A stretch of 54,591 bases of DNA from positions 1-54,591 of the forward strand of contig CANCRX010000016.1 in assembly GCA_947380655.1 (NCBI GenBank), read 5' to 3'. A program made the position numbers and the translations under genes. The notes below the pieces were generated by a model, which ran no database searches, had not been told where the DNA came from, and saw only the letters and a list, made by a program, of their open reading frames with translations. Source of the DNA: Alcaligenaceae bacterium (lineage in GTDB: Bacteria > Pseudomonadota > Gammaproteobacteria > Burkholderiales > Burkholderiaceae_B). Below are positions 34,053 through 42,203 of the stretch, in pieces. Position 1 is the first letter of the stretch; each line of letters begins with the position of its first letter.

Positions 34053-34841
34053 ATGAGCTATCAAGATATTCTATTTTCGTTTGAAGCGGGCATTGCCCGC
34101 ATCACCCTTAATCGTCCAGACAAACTCAATAGCTTTACTGTGCGTATGCATGGCGAGATCGCCGACGCACTGACAAAGATTGAGCAGGGTCATGCTCGGG
34201 TGTTGGTGATCACTGGTGCCGGGCGTGGCTTTTGCGCCGGTCAGGACTTGAGCGATCGTCAGATGTCTGCGGGCGACGCACCCCCTGATCTTGGTATGAC
34301 GATAGAAACCTATTACGCACCGCTGGTGCGTCGTCTGCGTGCGCTGCCTTGTCCGATTGTTGTAGGTGTGAATGGCGTGGCCGCCGGAGCCGGTGCTAAC
34401 GTCGCACTGGCGGGTGACATCGTCATCGCAAAAGAATCTGCCTCATTTATTCAGGCGTTTTGTCGTCTCGGCTTGTTACCTGATACAGGCGGCACGTATG
34501 TGTTGCCACGCTTGGTTGGTCACGCCCGTGCAATGGGTTTATCTTTACTGGGAGACAAGCTTAGTGCGCGTGATGCACAAGACTGGGGCCTGATCTGGAA
34601 ATGTGTTGCCGACGATGCGTTTGACGCAGAGCTCAACAGACTCGCAGAACATTTTTCGCAGGCACCGACCAAAGGACTTGCTCTCACTAAACAGGCACTC
34701 AATGCAAGTCTGAATCACACGCTCGATGAACAACTTAATCTTGAGCGCGACCTGATGCGTGAACTGGGTCGTAGTCAGGACTATGCAGAAGGTGTAGCGG
34801 CTTTTTTGGCTAAACGCACACCACAATTCAAAGGCGAATAA
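34053..34841 (+). CDS. paaG: 1,2-epoxyphenylacetyl-CoA isomerase (enoyl-CoA hydratase family)
   Basis: Crotonase-fold enzyme (262 aa) that turns ring-1,2-epoxyphenylacetyl-CoA into oxepin-CoA. The oxyanion-hole region is GRGFCAGQDLSDRQM, the second glycine helix is VNGVAAGAGANVALAGDIV, and the acidic residue lies in CRLGLLPDTGGTYVLPRLVG. It starts six bases after paaN, inside the same transcription unit. Confidence 0.95.
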   Translation: MSYQDILFSFEAGIARITLNRPDKLNSFTVRMHGEIADALTKIEQGHARVLVITGAGRGFCAGQDLSDRQMSAGDAPPDLGMTIETYYAPLVRRLRALPCPIVVGVNGVAAGAGANVALAGDIVIAKESASFIQAFCRLGLLPDTGGTYVLPRLVGHARAMGLSLLGDKLSARDAQDWGLIWKCVADDAFDAELNRLAEHFSQAPTKGLALTKQALNASLNHTLDEQLNLERDLMRELGRSQDYAEGVAAFLAKRTPQFKGE

Positions 34842-34843
34842 GC

Positions 34844-35317
34844 ATGCCACGTTCAGCGCTAGCCTTGCTTGAGGTACCGACTGATCCTCACGTGCTTGCT
34901 CAGGCTGTGGGGCAGGGCATGTATTCAATTGATCCCGCGACACAGGCGATGGGTATCGAGCTCATGACGATCGCACCCGGTGAGTCGTCCATGCGTATGG
35001 TCGTACGGCGCGACATGCTCAATGGCCATCAGACCTGTCATGGTGGTTTTTTGTTTGCCTTTGCTGACAGTACCTTTGCTTTCGCCTGCAATGCGCGCAA
35101 TCAAAATACCGTCGCGGCAGGCTGCACGATTGATTTTCTAGCGCCAGGTTTTGAAGGTGACGTGTTAACTGCGCATGCCAAAGAACGTTCACTGGCAGGG
35201 CGTACAGGTATTTATGATGTGACGGTCACCAATCAGGACGGAAAGACCTTGGCTTTATTTCGTGGTCGCTCCTATCGAATTAAAGGCCAGGTGATTGGTC
35301 AGACCCCAGAAGCTTAA
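34844..35317 (+). CDS. paaI: Hydroxyphenylacetyl-CoA thioesterase PaaI
   Basis: Hotdog-fold thioesterase (157 aa) thought to rescue CoA from dead-end phenylacetyl-CoA derivatives. NGHQTCHGGFLFAFADSTFAFACN is the PaaI signature with the catalytic acidic residue in FADS, then GCTIDFLAPG. It follows paaG by two bases. Confidence 0.94.
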   Translation: MPRSALALLEVPTDPHVLAQAVGQGMYSIDPATQAMGIELMTIAPGESSMRMVVRRDMLNGHQTCHGGFLFAFADSTFAFACNARNQNTVAAGCTIDFLAPGFEGDVLTAHAKERSLAGRTGIYDVTVTNQDGKTLALFRGRSYRIKGQVIGQTPEA

Positions 35318-35350
35318 GAAAAAATACTTTCACTAATGTGCAGGGATTAC

Positions 35351-35367
35351 GTGCATCAACGTTGCAC
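35351..35367. promoter_or_regulatory. Inverted repeat upstream of paaK
   Basis: GTGCA-N7-TGCAC with an internal AACGTT lies 48 bases before paaK in a 97-base gap. It may mark a separate operator or promoter for paaK. No terminator follows paaI. Confidence 0.3.
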
Positions 35368-35414
35368 CTCTTCATTGATTATCTAATTCAAATTTATACG
35401 CAGGAGACTATCTG

Positions 35415-36728
35415 ATGACTACCAAACTTCAAGGCGCTGGACTCGAACCGATTGAGCATGCCAGTCGTGATGAGATTTCCGCACTCCAGCTTGAGCGCAT
35501 GAAATGGTCTCTCAAGCACGCGTATGAAAACGTGCCGTTCTATAAAAAATCGTTTGACGAGGCTGGCGTCCATCCAGATGATCTGAAGCAGTTGTCAGAT
35601 ATCTCGAAATTTCCTTTCACAAAGAAAACCGATCTGCGTGACAACTATCCTTTCAATATGTTCGCGGTGCCACGCGAAAAGGTCGCCCGCATTCACGCAA
35701 GTAGCGGCACGACCGGTAAGCCCACCGTAGTCGGTTACACACTCAGTGATATCGATAACTGGGCTAACTTAGTGGCACGTTCCATTCGCGCAGCAGGGGG
35801 GCGTCCGGGTGATATCGTCCATATTGCCTACGGTTATGGCTTGTTTACAGGCGGTATGGGCGCGCACTACGGTGCTGAGCGTTTGGGCTGCACGGTCATT
35901 CCTATGTCGGGTGGACAGACAGAGAAACAAGTCCAGTTGATTCAGGATTTCCGTCCTGACATCATCATGGTCACACCCTCCTATTTCTGTAATATTCTCG
36001 ATGAGATGAAGCGACAGGAAATCGATCCGCGGCAGTCTTCGTTGCGCATTGGTATCTTTGGTGCCGAGCCCTGGACAGGTCAAATGCGTGCGGATATCGA
36101 AACAGGATCAGGTATTGACGCCGTGGACATTTATGGTTTGTCGGAGGTCATGGGACCAGGCGTTGCCAGCGAATGCGTGGAAACCAAAGATGGTCCTGTC
36201 ATCTGGGAAGACCATTTCTATCCGGAGATCATTAATCCAGATACCGGAGAGGTGGTTGCCGATGGAGAAATGGGTGAGCTGGTGTTCACCTCCTTGACCA
36301 AAGAAGCGATGCCCGTCATTCGTTATCGCACACGCGATCTGACGCGCTTGTTGCCACCGACTTCACGCAGCATGCGCCGGATGGATAAAATTACGGGCCG
36401 CAGCGATGACATGCTGATTATCCGCGGTGTGAATATGTTCCCGACACAAGTTGAAGAGCTGGTGCTGAAGATTCCCCAGTTAGCCCCTCATTACCAGATC
36501 ATTTTGACTAAAAATGGCAATCTCGATGATGTTGAAATCATGGCAGAAGTGCGTCCTGAGTTTGATTATCTGAATGAGGCCGAGCGCGCGCAGTTAGGCG
36601 CTCAGTTAAAGCACGCAGTGAAATCCTATATCGGTATATCAGCTGCGATCCGAGTCACTGAAGCGGGCAAGGTTGAACGTTCTTTGACAGGTAAAGCCAG
36701 GCGCGTGGTTGATCGTCGTCCGCGTTAA
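35415..36728 (+). CDS. paaK: Phenylacetate-CoA ligase
   Basis: ANL-superfamily AMP-forming ligase (437 aa) that activates phenylacetate to phenylacetyl-CoA, the inducer and first intermediate. The phosphate loop is ASSGTTGKPTVVGYT, with YGLSEVMGPGVASEC as the aromatic specificity region and RYRTRDLTRLLPP and GRSDDMLIIRGVN as the hinge. GGAG lies 11 bases before the ATG. It ends 15 bases before the convergent TetR gene. Confidence 0.96.
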   Translation: MTTKLQGAGLEPIEHASRDEISALQLERMKWSLKHAYENVPFYKKSFDEAGVHPDDLKQLSDISKFPFTKKTDLRDNYPFNMFAVPREKVARIHASSGTTGKPTVVGYTLSDIDNWANLVARSIRAAGGRPGDIVHIAYGYGLFTGGMGAHYGAERLGCTVIPMSGGQTEKQVQLIQDFRPDIIMVTPSYFCNILDEMKRQEIDPRQSSLRIGIFGAEPWTGQMRADIETGSGIDAVDIYGLSEVMGPGVASECVETKDGPVIWEDHFYPEIINPDTGEVVADGEMGELVFTSLTKEAMPVIRYRTRDLTRLLPPTSRSMRRMDKITGRSDDMLIIRGVNMFPTQVEELVLKIPQLAPHYQIILTKNGNLDDVEIMAEVRPEFDYLNEAERAQLGAQLKHAVKSYIGISAAIRVTEAGKVERSLTGKARRVVDRRPR

Positions 36729-36743
36729 GCATACCGAATCCGT

Positions 36744-37469
36744 TCAAGTTTTCGATAATGAATTTTGATTCAAAGCAAGTGAGAAAAACATTGTCGAAAA
36801 CTGATCAAGCGGTGCGGTACTACATGTGAGTTTGGCCCGAAGTATTGCACCTTCCCAGCCGATCCAGAAAAAATTCGATAGTGCCGTAGTATCTGTAGTG
36901 GCCGGCAATTCCTTGTGGGCGATAGCCAGGTCCAGGCAGCGTTTAAGACGTGCTTCCCAGGCGATGAGAACTGCTTCAAGCCGCATGCGAAATTCATCAT
37001 TCAAACTGGCCAACTCCTGGCCCATATTGCCGATCAGGCAGCCACGTTTAAATTCGTAGCGCGTCATTCCTTCTTTACCTTCATCGACAAATCGTTGGAT
37101 TCTCGATAAGGGAGAGCAGGTCTCGTCATCAAAAATCCGACTCATTTTTTCATCGTAAAAATCTACATAATTATCGATGACCGCGATGCCGAATTCCTGT
37201 TTGCTTTTGAAATAATGGTAGAAGGATCCCTTGGGTACACCTACACGTGACAGTATTTCTTCAATGCCGGTAATCTGAAAACCTCGTTCTGTGAGCAGTT
37301 CGGTGCCACACCAGATTAAGGCCATTCTTGTTTCGCCACGCGCTTTAGCTTGGAGCGAGCGAGGCAAGTCTTGCGTATCGATATTTTTCATCGATGCGAC
37401 AGTATTCATGGACGTAGCGTTTTTTGCTGTGTGTTCGCGTGCCATTATTCGGGTAATTACCGATCTCAT
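36744..37469 (-). CDS. TetR/AcrR-family transcriptional regulator (AcuR/NemR-like)
   Basis: Up to 241 residues with an N-terminal helix-turn-helix: LTERGFQITGIEEILSRVGVPKGSFYHYFKSK, closest by eye to the AcuR/NemR branch. The C-terminal ligand domain includes RGCLIGNMGQELAS, also typical of that branch. The start is uncertain: the ATG at 37469 has no Shine-Dalgarno and would nearly touch the operator, and ATGs at 37445, 37409 and 37391 are alternatives. It is divergent from the liv-type cluster and shares a palindromic site with it, so it most likely controls that cluster and itself, not the paa genes. Confidence 0.85.
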   Translation of the reverse strand: MRSVITRIMAREHTAKNATSMNTVASMKNIDTQDLPRSLQAKARGETRMALIWCGTELLTERGFQITGIEEILSRVGVPKGSFYHYFKSKQEFGIAVIDNYVDFYDEKMSRIFDDETCSPLSRIQRFVDEGKEGMTRYEFKRGCLIGNMGQELASLNDEFRMRLEAVLIAWEARLKRCLDLAIAHKELPATTDTTALSNFFWIGWEGAILRAKLTCSTAPLDQFSTMFFSLALNQNSLSKT

Positions 37470-37472
37470 AAG

Positions 37473-37492
37473 TAGACGACCGGTCTATTATA
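37473..37492. promoter_or_regulatory. Candidate TetR-family operator with -10 of the regulator gene
   Basis: TAGAC-GACC-GGTCTA (37473-37487) is close to the palindrome bound by NemR-type repressors. On the minus strand TATAAT (37492 down to 37487) overlaps it, so binding should block the regulator's own transcription. The divergent liv genes start about 90 bases away. Confidence 0.6.
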
Positions 37493-37578
37493 TAAACAGC
37501 TTTGCATGAACAGACAACTATTTTAATAATGATCCCGATCACTCAATGATTCGGGATTGATTGGGTAAGCTCAGACAG

Positions 37579-38346
37579 ATGGCCAATTCCTTACTAGCGA
37601 TACGGGAGTTAGATAAGCGATTCGGCGGTGTACATGCCGTGAAATCGCTATCCTTGGATATTGCTGCGGGCGAGGTTGTGGGCTTAATTGGTCCAAATGG
37701 ATCGGGTAAGTCAACAAGTGTGAATCTGATCTCCGGCACATTTCCAGCAACGAGCGGACAAATTTTGTTTGACGGGCAGGACATGACCAGGATGCCCATA
37801 GGAGAACGCGTCAAGCAAGGGTTGGCACGGACATTTCAGACAACCACCCTGTTTGGGGAGTTCACGTTGCTTGAGCAAGTCGAGTTGGCGTGCCATACGA
37901 GGTATAACCAGCCGAGCTGGGCGGATGTTTTAAAAATTTCTCGAGCGACCATCGATCGTGGAATTCAAAGGGACAAGGCTGAGAAGATTTTGACGCTGTT
38001 AGGGCTGGATGCGCTAGCTGCGCACTATGCAGCCGAGGTGTCTTCTGCGCAACAAAGATTGCTCATGATCGCGACCGCTCTGGCAACCGAGCCTAAACTA
38101 TTGCTTCTCGATGAACCCGCGGCTGGAATGGTTGCCAAAGAACGAGCAGAGCTCGCCGCGGTCATTCAGAAAATCCGTGCGCAAGGCATCGCCGTGATGG
38201 TGATTGAGCATCATATGGGTTTAATCATGGAAGTGTGTGAACGCATCGCAGTCCTTAATTTCGGACAAAAAATAGCTGATGATGTGCCGAGCATCATACG
38301 TGCTGACCCTGCCGTCATTGAGGCTTATCTGGGGGCGTCAGATTGA
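37579..38346 (+). CDS. livG: Branched-chain-type ABC transporter ATPase LivG (cluster 2), atypical signature
   Basis: Nucleotide-binding subunit (255 aa). Walker A GPNGSGKST and Walker B LLLLDEPAAGM are normal, as is the switch VIEHHMGLI. The ABC signature, usually LSYGQQR or LSGGQ, reads VSSAQQRLLMIA, so the conserved glycines are missing; the partner LivF keeps a good signature. I chose the ATG at 37579; a TTG at 37561 is also in frame. It is the first gene of a plus-strand run livG-livF-livJ-livH-livM plus three acyl-CoA genes. Confidence 0.88.
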   Translation: MANSLLAIRELDKRFGGVHAVKSLSLDIAAGEVVGLIGPNGSGKSTSVNLISGTFPATSGQILFDGQDMTRMPIGERVKQGLARTFQTTTLFGEFTLLEQVELACHTRYNQPSWADVLKISRATIDRGIQRDKAEKILTLLGLDALAAHYAAEVSSAQQRLLMIATALATEPKLLLLDEPAAGMVAKERAELAAVIQKIRAQGIAVMVIEHHMGLIMEVCERIAVLNFGQKIADDVPSIIRADPAVIEAYLGASD

Positions 38347-38347
38347 C

Positions 38348-39049
38348 ATGTTGAAAGTAGACAATTTACGGGCTGGCTATGGCAAGACAGATATTCTTCA
38401 TGGAATTTCTTTTGAGGTCAAAGCCGGTCAGTGTGTGACACTGATTGGTGCAAACGGTGCGGGTAAATCAACCACACTGCGTTGTATCACTGGCTTGTTG
38501 CCAGTGCGGGCCGGCACCATAGTCTTTCAGGGTGAAGAGATTGGTGGGCTGACTGGCCATAAGATTGTCCGGCGCGGGATCACCATGTGTCCAGAAGGAC
38601 GGCAGATTTTTCCTGAAATGTCCGTGACCGAAAATCTAAAAATGGGTGCGCATGTTCGTCGAGATGCAGAGCAGCAAGAGGATCTCGAGCGCATGATGGA
38701 TATGTTTCCTGTATTGCGCAAGCGCGCATTACAAATGGCAGGCACACTATCCGGAGGTGAGCAGGAGATGCTAGCGATTGGCCGTGCCCTGATGTCGCGT
38801 CCGACGCTTTGTATTTTTGATGAGCCCTCCCTGGGGCTGGCGCCAAAAATTGTTCAGGAAGTCGGGGAAACGATTGCGCGAATTAAAGAGGCAGGCACAA
38901 CCATTCTGTTAGTTGAACAAAATGCCAGAATGGCACTCGGTCTGGCAGATCAGGCGTATTTATTCGAAGCAGGTGAAATTGTATTGCAGGGTTCAGGCAA
39001 GGACTTAATGTCGCATCCTGAAGTGAGTAATGCTTATCTGGGGCATTAG
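38348..39049 (+). CDS. livF: Branched-chain-type ABC transporter ATPase LivF (cluster 2)
   Basis: Second ATPase (233 aa). Walker A GANGAGKST, signature LSGGEQEM, Walker B LCIFDEPSLGL and the LivF-type LLVEQNARMAL are intact. The start MLKVDNLRAGYGK lies one base after livG ends, so translation is coupled. An upstream start at 38279 would overlap livG and is unlikely. Confidence 0.92.
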   Translation: MLKVDNLRAGYGKTDILHGISFEVKAGQCVTLIGANGAGKSTTLRCITGLLPVRAGTIVFQGEEIGGLTGHKIVRRGITMCPEGRQIFPEMSVTENLKMGAHVRRDAEQQEDLERMMDMFPVLRKRALQMAGTLSGGEQEMLAIGRALMSRPTLCIFDEPSLGLAPKIVQEVGETIARIKEAGTTILLVEQNARMALGLADQAYLFEAGEIVLQGSGKDLMSHPEVSNAYLGH

Positions 39050-39101
39050 CCAGAGCATGTAAGGACAACAAAAACGTATGAAAATGACCAAGGAGACAGT
39101 G

Positions 39102-40328
39102 ATGAATCATCCCACAATTAAAATTTTGAAACGTAGCGTTGTCGCAGCGCTTATGGCGGCATGTGTTGGCTCGGTTTATGCTGCAGACAAGACGATAGAT
39201 ATAGGCGTCAGTGATGCGCTGACAGGGCCTGGAGCCGTTTACGGTTTGCCACAGTCCAATGCCGTGAAGATGGCTGTTGAAGAAATAAATGGAAAAGGAG
39301 GGGTCAAAGCAGGAGCAGACACCTACAAATTCAATGTGATTGCCTACGATGACAAGGCTAACCCTACAGAAGGTACCAACGTTGTCCGTAAGTTGATTGA
39401 TCGCGATAATGTTAAGTACATCGTGGGTTTTTGCTGTTCAGGTCCGACCAGTGCGGTCGCTTCCTTTATCGCCAAAGAACCCGTGGTGATGCTTGTGGGT
39501 AATGCGGCTGAACGCAGCATTACCACCCAAGGCGCACCGAACTTATTACGTACACGTCCGCCTGCAGACTTTACCGGTGCGGCAGCAGGTACGTTTGTGG
39601 CACAGAAGGGCGTGAAAAACATTGCAGTGATAGGCAATCTTGATGTGGCCCTTTACGCCCAGTACCTGGAGGCTTTTGAACGAGAGTTCACTAAAGCGGG
39701 TGGCAAGGTCGTTGCACGTGAGTCGTTTGGTTTGAAAGATCGCGACATGACCCCTCAGCTCACAAAAGTTCGCGCGCTGAATCCAGAAGCATTGCTCGTC
39801 ATTGGTTACATTGAGCCGGCCGCCTTTGTCTACAGACAGTCGGTTGAAATGGGAATGAAGTTGCCGCGTTATGGCTTTACGAGCGGTAGCGAAGAGCAGT
39901 TCCTCAAAGTCGCGACCTCGGAACAAATGGAGGGAGTGTGGGACTTGCGGCCTCTGGAGCTCACACTTGATGCGTTGGGCCCTACGGCCAAGACCTATGC
40001 TGAGAATTACAACAAAAAATTTGGCATGGCCGCAGCACCAAGCTCACCCTACGCTTACGATCAAGTCTACGTCTTGAAAAATGCAATCGAAGCCGTTGGC
40101 AGTGCAAGCGATCCAGCGAAAATCGCCGCTGCAGCCCATCAACTCTCTATTCCAAAAGAAGCCGTCATGAAATATCTCCCTGTCGCCAACAAGATGTTTG
40201 ATGAAAATGGTCAAGCCTATACCGCTAACGGTGCTTTTCAATGGCAAAAAGGTAAGTGGGTCTATGTCTCTGATCTTCCTTCCGATGCGATGGCTTACTC
40301 GGCGTATTTGAAGAGCCTGCGCAAGTAA
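39102..40328 (+). CDS. HAAT-family periplasmic substrate-binding protein (cluster 2)
   Basis: Type I binding protein (408 aa) with a Sec signal ending VGSVYA before ADKTIDIG. AAGGAG six bases before the ATG at 39102 decides the start; an ATG at 39078 is in frame but lacks such a site. DALTGPGAVYGLPQSNAVKMAVEEIN is the LivJ-type N-lobe. A CCSGPTSAV loop replaces the usual serine-rich ligand loop, hinting at a ligand other than leucine. The neighbours suggest a carboxylic acid. Confidence 0.9.
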   Translation: MNHPTIKILKRSVVAALMAACVGSVYAADKTIDIGVSDALTGPGAVYGLPQSNAVKMAVEEINGKGGVKAGADTYKFNVIAYDDKANPTEGTNVVRKLIDRDNVKYIVGFCCSGPTSAVASFIAKEPVVMLVGNAAERSITTQGAPNLLRTRPPADFTGAAAGTFVAQKGVKNIAVIGNLDVALYAQYLEAFEREFTKAGGKVVARESFGLKDRDMTPQLTKVRALNPEALLVIGYIEPAAFVYRQSVEMGMKLPRYGFTSGSEEQFLKVATSEQMEGVWDLRPLELTLDALGPTAKTYAENYNKKFGMAAAPSSPYAYDQVYVLKNAIEAVGSASDPAKIAAAAHQLSIPKEAVMKYLPVANKMFDENGQAYTANGAFQWQKGKWVYVSDLPSDAMAYSAYLKSLRK

Positions 40329-40371
40329 TTCAAATGCTTGAGCAACCAGAACCGAAACCGATGAGCCACGC

Positions 40372-41229
40372 ATGATTGAACTTGTCCAGCAGATCTTTAA
40401 CGGACTCGCAATTGGCGCAGTCTATACGCTCATCGGTATTGGTTTAACGATCGTATTCGGCATCTTGGGCATTGCTCATTTCGCCCATGGCGTTGTAGCA
40501 ATGTCGGGCGGTTATGTCGCTTTTATTTTGATAGAAAAGTTTGGTATTCCTTTTTTCGCAGCTGTTTTTTTATCCATGCTGGCTGGAGCGATTTTTGGAA
40601 TGTTGATCGAACGTATCGCTTATCGTCCTGTGCAGAATGCGCCGCCTATCAACGCATTCATTATCGCGCTCGGATTAACCATGATGCTCGATGGCCTTAA
40701 TCTGCTGACGTTCGGTCCTGATCAGATCGTTGTGCGTACTCCCTATACCCATGTTTATAACTTCCTCGGTATTGTTGTGACCGAGTTGCGAATCGTTGTG
40801 CTGAGTTGCACCGCCTTGTTGTTGCTTCTGATGTGGTTGTTTGTCAGTCGGACCAAGACAGGACGTGCGATCAGAGCGGTTGCTCAAAACCGCGGTGCCG
40901 CAACATTGATGGGCGTCAATGCAAATGCTGTAGCTTATGTCGTCTTTGGCTTGTCCTCTGCACTGGGCGTGGCGGGTGGTGCGCTGGTGGGTGCCATGCT
41001 GGCGCTCGCCCCTGGGCTTGGAGAGAGTCTGGTGATCAAGGGTTTTGCAGTACTGATTCTTGGGGGACTTGGCTCAATACCTGGCGCCATACTGGGTGGT
41101 TTAATCCTTGGCGTGAGCGAGTCCCTTGCTGCAGGTTATATTTCATCGTCCTATAAGGATGTGATCGCCTTTGCTGTGATGATTATTGTGCTTCTTTTCA
41201 GACCCGAGGGTCTAATGGGTAAGAAATGA
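40372..41229 (+). CDS. livH: Branched-chain-type ABC transporter permease LivH (cluster 2)
   Basis: Inner-membrane permease (285 aa). IFNGLAIGAVYTLIGIGLTIVFGILGIAHFAHG at the N-terminus and RTKTGRAIRAVAQNRGAATLMG in the ATPase-contact loop are typical. It ends in FRPEGLMGKK, the usual LivH tail, and overlaps livM by 4 bases. Confidence 0.92.
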   Translation: MIELVQQIFNGLAIGAVYTLIGIGLTIVFGILGIAHFAHGVVAMSGGYVAFILIEKFGIPFFAAVFLSMLAGAIFGMLIERIAYRPVQNAPPINAFIIALGLTMMLDGLNLLTFGPDQIVVRTPYTHVYNFLGIVVTELRIVVLSCTALLLLLMWLFVSRTKTGRAIRAVAQNRGAATLMGVNANAVAYVVFGLSSALGVAGGALVGAMLALAPGLGESLVIKGFAVLILGGLGSIPGAILGGLILGVSESLAAGYISSSYKDVIAFAVMIIVLLFRPEGLMGKK

Positions 41230-42203
41230 AACTCATCATGAAGAATCGTTTCTGGCTCTTTTTATTCGTTGTAGTGTTACTGATCGCTCCTCGCTTGATC
41301 ACGGTGCCGTATTTTCTGCATCTGATGATTTTGGCCTTGATTTGGGTTGTGATCGCCCAAGGGCAAAATTTGATTCAAGGTTTTACTGGTTATGTTTCGA
41401 TTGCCTCAGCTGGGTTTATGGGGGTAGGCGCCTACGCTTCTACTTTGTTATGCCTGCGACTAGGTATTTCTGTGTGGATGGCTATGTTTTGTGCGCCATT
41501 CATCACGGCTGTTATCGCAGTGTTTGTGGGTTATCCAAGCTTGCGTGTCAAGGGACACTATTTTGCGATCGTTACCCTGGCATATAACCTGGTGATATTT
41601 ATTATCTTGAATAACTTTAGTTCTCTGACGGGAGGAGAGGGCGGACTCACGAATGTTCCCAGACCTGAAGGGTTTAGTTTTGCCGGCTATCGTCTGTCAT
41701 TTGATGGGCGGGAAGCATATTATTATTTGGTTTTATTTGCTGCGATGTTTGCTACATCGATATGCGCCCTGATATTACGTTCGCGTGTCGGACAAGTTTT
41801 ATTGTCGATTCGTCAAAACGAAACGCTTGCTCAGGCTGTCGGTATAGAAACCTGGCATTACAAGTTATTTGCATTCGTGTTGAGTGCTGCCTTTGCTGGA
41901 TTAGCCGGAGCACTCTATGCGCACTTCATCGGCTTTTTAAATCCTGAACCTTTCGGTGTCGATCAGTCGCTTAACGCTATTCTTGCCGTTATTCTGGGTG
42001 GCAGTGGCACGCTAAGCGGCCCAGTCGTTGGTGCGTTTTTAGTTGTAGCCTTACCTGAATACCTCCGTGTGGCCGATACGTTGAGGTTAGTTGTCTACGG
42101 TGCACTGTTGATTTTGACAACCATATATATGCCGCGAGGCGTGGTGCCTATGGTCGTTGCTGGTTTTAGCAAGATCAGAGCTGTTTTGAAAAGGAATAAA
42201 TAG
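41226..42203 (+). CDS. livM: Branched-chain-type ABC transporter permease LivM (cluster 2)
   Basis: Inner-membrane permease (325 aa), starting MKLIMKNRFWLFLF. QGFTGYVSIASAGFMGVGAYAS and AFAGLAGALYAHFIGFLNPEPFG are the LivM motifs; RSRVGQVLLSIRQNETLAQAVGI is the coupling loop. It is immediately followed by the acyl-CoA dehydrogenase start, with no gap. Confidence 0.92.
   Translation: MKLIMKNRFWLFLFVVVLLIAPRLITVPYFLHLMILALIWVVIAQGQNLIQGFTGYVSIASAGFMGVGAYASTLLCLRLGISVWMAMFCAPFITAVIAVFVGYPSLRVKGHYFAIVTLAYNLVIFIILNNFSSLTGGEGGLTNVPRPEGFSFAGYRLSFDGREAYYYLVLFAAMFATSICALILRSRVGQVLLSIRQNETLAQAVGIETWHYKLFAFVLSAAFAGLAGALYAHFIGFLNPEPFGVDQSLNAILAVILGGSGTLSGPVVGAFLVVALPEYLRVADTLRLVVYGALLILTTIYMPRGVVPMVVAGFSKIRAVLKRNK

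Noticed and set aside
36744..37469. TetR gene as PaaR, the regulator of phenylacetate degradation
   Set aside because: paaX is present with a site at paaA, and the TetR palindrome lies on the liv side.
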